NCBI GenBank assembly: GCA_017853455.1 | Contig: JAFMJM010000156.1 | Span: 1-5,860 of the forward strand | Source: Acidimicrobiia bacterium | Lineage (GTDB): Bacteria > Actinomycetota > Acidimicrobiia > IMCC26256 > PALSA-555 | Direction: 5' to 3' | Length of the DNA stretch: 5,860 bases | In this document: positions 1 through 4,645 of the stretch, piece after piece | How the letters are laid out: each line of letters starts with the position of its first letter | How positions within the stretch are numbered: the stretch's first letter is position 1 | Notes under the pieces: model-generated | What the model was told of the DNA's origin: nothing | Databases searched by the model: none | What the model saw: the letters and a program-made list of their open reading frames with translations, nothing else | Position numbers and translations under genes: made by a program

Positions 1-302
1 CCGACCCCACCGTCGGGATGCGGTCGTTCGAGGCCCCGGCCGGGGCGGCGATCGTCATGCACGGACGGATGTGGCACACGTCGGGCGCCAACCGCAGCGC
101 CGACCGGGAGCGGATGCTCCTGTTCGCCGTCTACGCCAGGGCGTTCCTGCGCCTCCAGGCCAACTGGTGGCAGGTGCTCCCGCGCGAGATGCAGAAGACC
201 ATGCCCGAGGAGCTGCGCCTGCGGATGGGCCTCGTCTGGCCCAACCGGGGCTACGGCTCCTACCTGATGCGTTCCAACCCCCAGCCCACGCTCGGCGGCT
301 GA
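1..302 (+). CDS. Phytanoyl-CoA dioxygenase (PhyH)-like oxygenase, C-terminal part (5' end outside window)
   Basis: The reading frame is already open at base 3 and runs 99 codons to TGA at 300-302; the ATG at 18 is internal, not the start. Visible residues 20-37 (H-G-R-M-W-H-T-S-G-A-N-R-S...R) match the C-terminal signature of the PhyH family of non-heme Fe(II)/2-oxoglutarate oxygenases. In that family the second iron-ligand histidine (here H25 of the fragment, after Trp) is followed about ten residues later by the arginine that binds 2-oxoglutarate (here R35 or R37). The first His-x-Asp of the iron triad lies upstream of the window. The tail (ANWW..LP..M...PEELR.RMG) resembles PhyH proteins that hydroxylate small molecules. 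Substrate cannot be told. It converges on the tRNA gene. The family assignment is good; the specific function is unknown. Confidence 0.8.
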   Translation, partial: DPTVGMRSFEAPAGAAIVMHGRMWHTSGANRSADRERMLLFAVYARAFLRLQANWWQVLPREMQKTMPEELRLRMGLVWPNRGYGSYLMRSNPQPTLGG

Positions 303-310
303 ACCACCGC

Positions 311-328
311 CCGAGCACCCGCGTGCGG
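311..328. terminator. Weak hairpin between oxygenase gene and tRNA-Leu
   Basis: In the 38-base convergent gap, GCAC (315-318) pairs with GTGC (323-326) around a CCGC loop. Two more C-G pairs (311-312 with 327-328) can form if G313-A314 bulge out. There is no T-tract on either strand. It could help end transcripts arriving from both sides, but at this GC content such a short stem is expected often by chance. Confidence 0.2.
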
Positions 329-340
329 CGTCTCGATCCG

Positions 341-425
341 TGCCCGGGGAGGGAGTCGAACCCTCACGCCCCGTGGGGGGCAGGCGGGTTTAAGCCGCCC
401 GTGTCTGCCGTTCCACCACCCGGAC
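341..425 (-). tRNA. tRNA-Leu, anticodon UAA
   Basis: Read on the minus strand, the 85 bases fold as a complete class II (long variable arm) tRNA. The 7-bp acceptor stem (GTCCGGG with CCCGGGC) has one G-U pair and discriminator A73 at base 341. The 3-bp D stem is GTG/CAC. The anticodon stem GGCGG/CCGCC encloses loop CTTAAAC, so the anticodon is TAA (392-390). The variable arm is GCCCC/GGGGC, and the T arm GAGGG/CCCTC holds TTCGACT. Discriminator A and the long variable arm fit leucine identity. It should read UUA and UUG. No CCA is encoded, as is usual in actinobacteria. Its 5' end overlaps the preceding protein gene on the same strand by 36 bases. This is the same isoacceptor as bldA of Streptomyces, but regulatory use here is not shown. 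Confidence 0.96.
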
Positions 426-881
426 CTCGGGCGAGGCTAGGCCCGCCGGAGCTCCGCCGCCCGCGTCCGGGCTCGGCTGGGGGGTCCATCCGGCGTCGGC
501 CGACGTCCCGGCGACGGAGGCGGCCAGCGCCGTGCGGGCCCGCAGGGCGGCGTCGCCGGTGAGGCCGTTGGCTGCGACCACTCCCTCGACCAGGTCGGCG
601 ACGACCTCGTCGAAGGGGCGTTCGCGCAGGCGCACCGACACCACCACACCGCCGGGATAGCGCCGCAACGTGCGGGTCGCGCCCGGCACCCGCGGCGGTG
701 AGCGGAACGCCGGCACCGCCAGGCCGGCCGCCCGGGTGGCGTCGGCGAGGGTGCGCGCCGCGGTGGCGAAGCGTCCGACCGCCGTCGGCTCCGCCGGTGT
801 CGCCCTCGGCTGGCTCCTCGGCTGGTTCTTCGGCTCGTTCCTCGGCTGGTCCCGCGGCTGGTTCCTCGTCTCGTGCTGCAT
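390..881 (-). CDS. Unrecognised small protein with Gln-Pro-Arg-rich N-terminal repeat; 3' end runs into tRNA-Leu
   Basis: This gene encodes 163 residues from the ATG at 881. I prefer that start because GGGAG lies 5 bases before it; an in-frame ATG at 899 and GTG at 905 are alternatives. Residues 7-26 are five four-residue repeats (NQPR, DQPR, NEPK, NQPR, SQPR), basic and probably disordered. Residues 36-122 look like a folded core: a helix-like stretch (RFATAARTLADATRAAGL), then FRSPPRVPG, a strand-like GGVVVSVRLRERPF, and a helical EVVADLVEGVVAANG. Third positions are strongly G/C, which supports real coding. From about residue 123 on the sequence is Ala/Gly/Pro-rich and may be a read-through tail. 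The last 11 codons and the stop lie inside the tRNA. There is no signal peptide or membrane segment. I recognise no family and propose no function. Confidence 0.65.
   Translation of the reverse strand: MQHETRNQPRDQPRNEPKNQPRSQPRATPAEPTAVGRFATAARTLADATRAAGLAVPAFRSPPRVPGATRTLRRYPGGVVVSVRLRERPFDEVVADLVEGVVAANGLTGDAALRARTALAASVAGTSADAGWTPQPSPDAGGGAPAGLASPEVRVVERQTRAA
434..439 (-). promoter_or_regulatory. Candidate -10 box (TAGCCT) for tRNA-Leu
   Basis: On the minus strand TAGCCT lies 8 bases before the mature tRNA 5' end. Counting from the last T of the -10 box gives a start at purine A427, two bases upstream of the tRNA. The box sits inside the 3' end of the upstream coding region and would let the tRNA be made independently. 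I see no TTGACA-like -35 element at the right distance. Confidence 0.45.
805..864. repeat. Five 12-bp tandem repeat units inside the small protein gene
   Basis: On the plus strand the units read approximately CTCGGCTGGTTC: 805-816, 817-828, 829-840, 841-852 and 853-864, with one to three differences each. A decayed partial copy follows at 865-873. The period is four codons, so copy-number change keeps the reading frame. On the coding (minus) strand it gives the NQPR-type tetrapeptide repeat. Confidence 0.85.
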
Positions 882-886
882 CGTGT

Positions 887-891
887 CTCCC
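887..891 (-). promoter_or_regulatory. Ribosome binding site (GGGAG) deciding the start at 881
   Basis: On the minus strand GGGAG is followed by a 5-base spacer and then ATG. The other in-frame starts (899, 905) have neither such a site nor a TAnnnT box in front of them. Confidence 0.45.
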
Positions 892-959
892 ACTCCCATG
901 TCCACGAGTGTGGTGAGCGGGTGTGACAGTCATCCGGGCCGGTGCCGGCGAGCCGCGGG

Positions 960-965
960 TACGGT
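960..965 (+). promoter_or_regulatory. -10 box (TACGGT) for the MATE gene, leaderless arrangement
   Basis: TACGGT ends 7 bases before GTG 973, placing the predicted transcript start at or one base before the start codon. No Shine-Dalgarno sequence precedes this GTG. The same arrangement is seen at the GNAT, orn and aminotransferase genes. Confidence 0.55.
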
Positions 966-972
966 CCGACCC

Positions 973-2292
973 GTGCGGTGGCGCTCCGACCTCGACCGGC
1001 CCATCGCCGCCCTCGCGGTGCCCGCGCTCGGTGCCCTCGTGGCCGAGCCCCTCTACGTGCTCGCCGACACCGCCATCGTCGGCCACCTCGGCACCCGTCC
1101 GCTCGCCGGCCTCGCCGTGGCGGGCATCGTGCTCACCGCCGCGTTCTCGCTGTGCAACTTCCTCGCCTACGCGACCACCGGCGCCGTCGCCCGCCGCACC
1201 GGTGCCGGGCAGCACCGGGAGGCCGTGGCCATCGGGATCGACGGCGCCTGGCTCGCCGCCGGGATCGGCGTGGTGCTGGCCGCGCTCGGGGTGGTCGGCG
1301 CCCCGTGGATCGTCGACGCCATGGGCGCCTCGGCCCGGGTCCACCCCGACGCCGTGACGTACCTGCGGATCGGCGCGCTCGGAGCCCCGGCGTTCCTCGT
1401 GATGTTCGCCGGGACGGGCTTCCTGCGCGGCCGCCTCGACACCCGCACCACCCTCGTCATCGCCGTGGCGGCCAACGTCGTCAACCTGGTGCTCGAGGTC
1501 GTGCTGGTCTACGGGTTCCGTCTCGGCATCGCCGGGTCGGCGTGGGGCACGGTCGTCGCCCAGGTGCTGGCGGGCGCGGTCTACGTGGCGATCCTGCGGC
1601 GGGCCGCCCGGTCCACCGGCGCGACCGTCCGGCCCGACCGCCGGGGGATCGCCACCGTCGCCCGGGTGGGTGCCCCGCTCGCCGTGCGGACCGGCTCGCT
1701 GCTCGCCGTGTCGGTCACGACCACGGCGCTCGCGGCGCGCATCGGCGACGTCGCCGTCGCCGCCCACCAGATCGCCTTCCAGGTGAACCTGCTGCTCGCC
1801 CTCGTGCTCGACGCCCTCGCCATCGCGGGGCAGGCGCTCGTGGGCCGGGCGCTCGGCGCCGACGACGCCCCCGCCGCCCGCTCGGTCGAGCGTCGCCTGG
1901 TGGCCCTCGGTGTGGTGCTCGGCCTCGGGCTCGCCGTCGTGCTGGCGGCCACCGCACCGTGGTTCCCTGCGGTGTTCACCGGATCGCCCGGGGTCCGGCA
2001 CCTGACCACGCAGGTGCTGTGGATCGTCGCCGCCATGCAGCCGCTCGCCGCGGTGGTGTTCGTCCTCGACGGCGTGCTGATCGGCGCCGGCGACCAGCGC
2101 TACCTGGCCTGGGCGATGGTGGTGGCGTCGTTCGGGGTGTTCGCTCCCGTGGCCGCCGGGGTGACCGTCGCCGGTGGTGGCCTGCTCGCCCTGTGGGGCG
2201 CCATCGCCGCCTGGCTCGTCGCCCGGGGCGTGGGGATGGTCGGCCGGGCCCGCACCGACCGCTGGCTCGTCACCGGCGCCGTGCGCTCCTGA
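973..2292 (+). CDS. MATE family efflux transporter, DinF-like
   Basis: The 439-residue protein is nearly all hydrophobic, consistent with the usual 12 membrane helices in two six-helix halves, and has the normal family length. It would export a cationic or amphipathic compound across the cytoplasmic membrane, driven by an H+ or Na+ gradient. The first helix carries EPLYVLADTAIVGHLG (residues 25-40). D32 matches the conserved TM1 aspartate of DinF-type MATEs implicated in cation coupling. FLAYATTGAVARRTGAG (63-79), GFLRGRLDT (149-157) and AIAGQALVGRALGA (283-296, in the second half) are typical of the DinF branch. The frame stays open upstream to 670, but that stretch is antisense to the small protein gene; GTG 973 fits family length and the promoter box. 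The crotonase gene follows 73 bases downstream. The substrate cannot be inferred. Confidence 0.92.
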   Translation: MRWRSDLDRPIAALAVPALGALVAEPLYVLADTAIVGHLGTRPLAGLAVAGIVLTAAFSLCNFLAYATTGAVARRTGAGQHREAVAIGIDGAWLAAGIGVVLAALGVVGAPWIVDAMGASARVHPDAVTYLRIGALGAPAFLVMFAGTGFLRGRLDTRTTLVIAVAANVVNLVLEVVLVYGFRLGIAGSAWGTVVAQVLAGAVYVAILRRAARSTGATVRPDRRGIATVARVGAPLAVRTGSLLAVSVTTTALAARIGDVAVAAHQIAFQVNLLLALVLDALAIAGQALVGRALGADDAPAARSVERRLVALGVVLGLGLAVVLAATAPWFPAVFTGSPGVRHLTTQVLWIVAAMQPLAAVVFVLDGVLIGAGDQRYLAWAMVVASFGVFAPVAAGVTVAGGGLLALWGAIAAWLVARGVGMVGRARTDRWLVTGAVRS

Positions 2293-2314
2293 GCCGACCC
2301 GCGGCGGCCCGGCC

Positions 2315-2323
2315 TGCCAGGAT
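2315..2323 (+). promoter_or_regulatory. Possible extended -10 (TGC-CAGGAT) for the crotonase gene
   Basis: CAGGAT (2318-2323) keeps the important A2 and T6 of a -10 box and is immediately preceded by TGC, an extended -10 arrangement. A start near 2330 would give a leader of about 36 bases containing GGAGG. If this is not a promoter, the gene is probably co-transcribed with the MATE gene. Confidence 0.3.
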
Positions 2324-2356
2324 CGCGGCGACCCGTACCCCGCTCCCCCGAGCCCC

Positions 2357-2361
2357 GGAGG
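2357..2361 (+). promoter_or_regulatory. Ribosome binding site (GGAGG) deciding the start at 2366
   Basis: GGAGG lies 4 bases before GTG 2366, slightly close but the only good Shine-Dalgarno match here. It supports GTG 2366 rather than the longer open frame reaching back into the MATE gene. Confidence 0.5.
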
Positions 2362-2365
2362 CCCC

Positions 2366-3115
2366 GTGTCCGCCACGCTGCACGTCGACCGCCACGACGC
2401 CGTCGTCGTCCTGACCCTCGACGACCCCGAGCGCCGCAACGCGTTGAGCCCCGAGCTCGTCCCCATCATCGTCGCCACGATGGCCGAGCTCGCCGACGAC
2501 CCCTCCTGCGGGGCGGTCGTCGTCACCGGCGCCGGCAAGGCGTTCTGCTCCGGTGCCGACCTCTCCAACCTGCTGGCCCTCACCGCCGCCGAGGGGGGCG
2601 ACCCGACCGAGGTCCGGGCGATCTACGACGGCTTCCTCGCCTTCCGCGACAGCCCGCTGCCCACCATCGCCGCCGTCAACGGGCCGGCAGTCGGCGCCGG
2701 GTTCAACCTGGCCCTGGCCTGCGACGTACGGATCGCCACCCCCGCGGCACGCTTCGACACCCGCTTCGCCCAGATCGGTCTGCACCCCGGTGGCGGGCAC
2801 GTGTTCATGCTCGACCGGCTGGTCGGCCCGCAGACCACCGCGGCCATGGCGCTGTTCGGTGAGCGGGTCGACGGCGAGCGGGCCGTCGACCTCGGCCTGG
2901 CGTGGCGGTGCGTCGCGCCCGAGACGCTGATCGACGAGGCGGTCGCCATGGCGACGCGGGCCGCGGCGGTGCCGCGCGAGCTCATGGCCGCGGTCAAGGC
3001 CACCACCACCGACGCACCCTGGCACGCCGACTTCGAAGCCGCGGTGCGGGTCGAGCTCGAACGGCAGGCGTGGTCGTTCGCCCAGGGTTGGCTCAACGAC
3101 ATCGTCGGGAAGTGA
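2366..3115 (+). CDS. Enoyl-CoA hydratase/isomerase (crotonase) family protein lacking both catalytic glutamates
   Basis: This 249-residue protein has the normal length and layout of a crotonase-fold acyl-CoA protein. PERRNALS is at 21-28. The oxyanion-hole and CoA-binding motif GKAFCSGADLS is at 57-67. The second motif AAVNGPAVGAGFNLALACDVRIA spans 102-124, and FDTRFAQIGLHPGGG spans 130-144. In classical enoyl-CoA hydratases the two acids lie in GGGxELAxxCD and in FxxPE. Here those positions are N114 and F134 by motif alignment, so ordinary hydration of enoyl-CoA is doubtful. It may catalyse another crotonase reaction, or bind acyl-CoA without catalysis as reported for mycobacterial EchA6. 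It sits 73 bases after the MATE gene, but no shared function is evident. Fold assignment is near certain; activity is unknown. Confidence 0.92.
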   Translation: MSATLHVDRHDAVVVLTLDDPERRNALSPELVPIIVATMAELADDPSCGAVVVTGAGKAFCSGADLSNLLALTAAEGGDPTEVRAIYDGFLAFRDSPLPTIAAVNGPAVGAGFNLALACDVRIATPAARFDTRFAQIGLHPGGGHVFMLDRLVGPQTTAAMALFGERVDGERAVDLGLAWRCVAPETLIDEAVAMATRAAAVPRELMAAVKATTTDAPWHADFEAAVRVELERQAWSFAQGWLNDIVGK

Positions 3116-3120
3116 CCGGT

Positions 3121-3164
3121 CCGTCGCGCCGGCTGCGCCCGCTGCGGCACGCCGGCGCCGACGG
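3121..3164. terminator. Strong hairpin between convergent crotonase and GNAT genes, probable bidirectional terminator
   Basis: Bases 3121-3133 pair with 3151-3164 over 13 base pairs, with one bulged C at 3158. Three more pairs (3134-3136 with 3147-3149) can form past a bulged C3150, leaving a 10-base loop. The hairpin fills the 51-base gap between two facing stop codons (TGA ending at 3115 and minus-strand TGA at 3169-3167). There is no T-tract on either side; U-less terminator hairpins have been proposed for GC-rich actinobacteria. Confidence 0.6.
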
Positions 3165-3166
3165 CA

Positions 3167-3793
3167 TCAGCCCCAGAGGCTGAAGCGCTTCCGCCCGAGG
3201 AACTCGCGCTCGTAGTCGTCGCGCCGCTCGTCCCACTCGGTGGCGGTGAGGGCGTAGCGCACGTGGTCCTCCCAGACCCCGCGGATCTGGAGGAGCCCGA
3301 CGGCGGTGCCCTCGTCGCGCAGCCGCAGCTTCTCGGCGACCCGGCGGCTGCGGGCGTTGCGCGGCACGATCACCGCCTCGACCCGGTGCAGTGCCAACTC
3401 GTCGAAGGCGAAGCGCAGCACCAGCACGACCGCCTCGGGCACGTAGCCGTTCCCGGCGTGGGTCTCGTCGATCCAGTAGCCGACGAACGCCGACTGGAAC
3501 GGCCCGCGCGACACGCTGCCGAGGCTGACCTCACCGACGAACTCGCCGGTGCGCAGGAAGATCCCGAACCCGTACGCCGCGTCGAACTGACGCTGACGCT
3601 CCCAGGCGCCGCACCGGGACCGGAACGCGGCGGCGTCGGCCACCGGGTCGGGACTCCCGGGCTCGGGCATCGGCTCCCAGACCTCGAGCCAGTCACGGCT
3701 GCGGGTGCGCACCCCGCGCCACTGCTCCCAGTCGTCGGCGCGCAGCGGCCGGAGCTCGACCCGGGGTCCGGTGAGGAGGTTGGAGCGCCGCAC
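3167..3793 (-). CDS. GNAT family N-acetyltransferase, RimJ/RimL type
   Basis: The 208-residue protein would transfer an acetyl group from acetyl-CoA to an amine, possibly a protein N-terminus or a small molecule. N-terminal TGPRVELRPLRADDWEQW (8-25) is the usual opening of RimJ/RimL-like enzymes. FVGYWIDETHAGNGYVPEAV (103-122) is the acetyl-CoA motif, with the pyrophosphate loop A-G-N-G at 113-116. HRVEAVIVPRNARSRRVAEKL (136-156) is the following strand and helix, containing the typical N-A-R-S. The tail GRKRFSLWG is also family-like. GTG 3793 is chosen because a TACCGT -10 box sits exactly 6 bases ahead, which would put transcription start on the G of GTG; no Shine-Dalgarno is present. The gene is divergent from orn and converges on the crotonase gene. 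The acceptor substrate cannot be told. Confidence 0.9.
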   Translation of the reverse strand: MRRSNLLTGPRVELRPLRADDWEQWRGVRTRSRDWLEVWEPMPEPGSPDPVADAAAFRSRCGAWERQRQFDAAYGFGIFLRTGEFVGEVSLGSVSRGPFQSAFVGYWIDETHAGNGYVPEAVVLVLRFAFDELALHRVEAVIVPRNARSRRVAEKLRLRDEGTAVGLLQIRGVWEDHVRYALTATEWDERRDDYEREFLGRKRFSLWG

Positions 3794-3799
3794 CGGGCG

Positions 3800-3805
3800 A
3801 CGGTA
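3800..3805 (-). promoter_or_regulatory. -10 box (TACCGT) for the GNAT gene, leaderless arrangement
   Basis: On the minus strand TACCGT ends 6 bases before GTG 3793, so the predicted start of transcription coincides with the first base of the start codon. I see no clear -35 element. Confidence 0.55.
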
Positions 3806-3855
3806 ACCCCGGGACGGCGTCGGGCACCAGCGCGCCCGCCCGGGGCCGGTCCGGA

Positions 3856-3890
3856 GCCCGATCCGGTTCCGATCGCACCGGGATCCGGGC
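3856..3890. repeat. Imperfect inverted repeat between divergent GNAT and orn promoters
   Basis: Bases 3856-3866 (GCCCGATCCGG) can pair with 3878-3890 (CCGGGATCCGGGC) over 11 base pairs with two bulged bases on the right arm and an 11-base loop. It lies about 50 bases from each of the two -10 boxes. It could be a regulator site shared by both promoters, or only a chance product of GC-rich sequence. Confidence 0.35.
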
Positions 3891-3938
3891 CACCCGACGA
3901 ACCGGTCGGCGGCGTCCGGGTGCGGGTCGGGCGCCGGT

Positions 3939-3944
3939 TAGCGT
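3939..3944 (+). promoter_or_regulatory. -10 box (TAGCGT) for orn, leaderless arrangement
   Basis: TAGCGT ends 7 bases before ATG 3952. It also overlaps the alternative in-frame GTG at 3943, which argues against that upstream start. Confidence 0.55.
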
Positions 3945-3951
3945 GCCCCGG

Positions 3952-4557
3952 ATGACGACGGGCGGCGGCAACGACGGGAACGGCTCCACGGGCGCGAACG
4001 GCGACGACCGTCTGGTGTGGCTCGACCTCGAGATGACCGGCCTCGACACCGACCGCCACGTGATCGTCGAGATCGCCGCACTCGTCACCGACGGGAACCT
4101 CGTTCCCCTCGACGACGGCATCGACCTCGTCGTCCACGCCTCGCCCGCGGAGCTGGCCGAGATGGACGGCCACGTCACCAACATGCACACCCGCTCGGGG
4201 CTCCTCCCCGAGATCGCTGCCGCCACCCTCACCGTCGCCGAGGCCGGGGCGCAGACGCTCGAGTACGTCAAGCGCCACGTGCCCCGGGCGGGCACGGCGC
4301 CGATGTGCGGCAACTCCATCGGTGTGGACCGCCGCTTCCTCGACCGGTACCTGCCCGAACTCGACCGGTACCTGCACTACCGCAGCATCGACGTCTCCAC
4401 CCTGAAGGAGCTCTGCCGCCGGTGGGCGCCCGAGGCCTACGCCGCCCGCCCGAAGAAGGCCGAGTCGCACCGGGCCCTGGCCGACGTGCGCGAGTCGATC
4501 ACCGAGCTCGCGTACTACCGCGACGCGTTCCTGCGCCTGGCGGCCCACGCCGACTGA
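3952..4557 (+). CDS. orn: Oligoribonuclease, DEDDh 3'-5' exoribonuclease
   Basis: The 201-residue cytoplasmic enzyme degrades di- to penta-ribonucleotides left by RNA decay. In c-di-GMP-using bacteria it also removes pGpG. All DEDDh residues are visible: D25 and E27 in WLDLEMTGLD, D126 in GNSIGVDRRFLDRYLPEL, and H173 and D178 in SHRALADVRESI. Spacings match E. coli Orn closely. The core motifs HVTNMHTRSGL (74-84) and YRSIDVSTLKELCRRW (143-158) are also present, as is ELAYYRDAFL near the end. An N-terminal stretch of about 19 residues is rich in Gly and Asn (MTTGGGNDGNGSTGANGDD); it is about ten residues longer than the E. coli leader and probably flexible. ATG 3952 is chosen over GTG 3943 because the -10 box overlaps the latter. 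Identification is very secure. Confidence 0.97.
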   Translation: MTTGGGNDGNGSTGANGDDRLVWLDLEMTGLDTDRHVIVEIAALVTDGNLVPLDDGIDLVVHASPAELAEMDGHVTNMHTRSGLLPEIAAATLTVAEAGAQTLEYVKRHVPRAGTAPMCGNSIGVDRRFLDRYLPELDRYLHYRSIDVSTLKELCRRWAPEAYAARPKKAESHRALADVRESITELAYYRDAFLRLAAHAD

Positions 4558-4564
4558 GCGCCGA

Positions 4565-4596
4565 GCCCGACCTCGCCGGACCGCGATCGGTCGGGC
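4565..4596. terminator. Hairpin after orn, candidate terminator in convergent gap
   Basis: GCCCGACC (4565-4572) pairs perfectly with GGTCGGGC (4589-4596), 8 bp with a 16-base loop. It starts 7 bases after the orn stop. An alternative smaller hairpin, GACCG/CGGTC around CGAT (4579-4592), overlaps it. It is followed on the plus strand by the heptamer repeat and not by a T-tract. Confidence 0.45.
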
Positions 4597-4645
4597 GTCA
4601 GGGGTCAGGGGTCAGGCGCCAGGCGCCGGGGGTCAGGCGCCGAGG
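4597..4645. repeat. 7-bp tandem repeat (GTCAGGS) across the aminotransferase 3' end
   Basis: Seven consecutive heptamer positions start at 4597. Units 1-3 (4597-4617) and 6 (4632-4638) match GTCAGG plus G or C; units 4, 5 and 7 are degenerate (GCCAGGC, GCCGGGG, GCCGAGG). The array fills the gap between orn and the aminotransferase gene and overlaps the stop codon of the latter. On the minus strand each intact unit contains TGA. Confidence 0.75.

Noticed and set aside
341..425. tRNA-Leu as an integration (att) site for a mobile element
   Set aside because: There is no integrase gene, no repeat of the tRNA 3' end and no compositional break nearby in the window.
924..932. Small palindrome TGAC-A-GTCA in the gap between the small protein gene and the MATE gene, as an operator
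   Set aside because: Four-base arms are too short to claim as a regulator site without a second copy or conservation; I could also not find a -35/-10 pair with proper spacing for the minus-strand gene here.
670..972. N-terminal extension of the MATE frame, including a hydrophobic LGW-rich repeat that looks membrane-like
   Set aside because: It is the complement of the Gln-Pro-Arg repeat gene. MATE proteins of normal length begin at GTG 973, and the promoter box sits immediately before that codon.
2174..2365. Longer N-terminus for the crotonase protein
   Set aside because: It overlaps the end of the MATE gene in another frame, is Pro/Ala/Gly-rich with no family match, and GGAGG precedes GTG 2366 where the family sequence begins.
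364..2583. Very long minus-strand open frame (739 codons) spanning the tRNA, the MATE gene and part of the crotonase gene
   Set aside because: It is antisense to two clear genes, is dominated by Gly, Arg, His, Asp and Pro as expected of a shadow frame in GC-rich DNA, shows no family motif, and passes through the tRNA.
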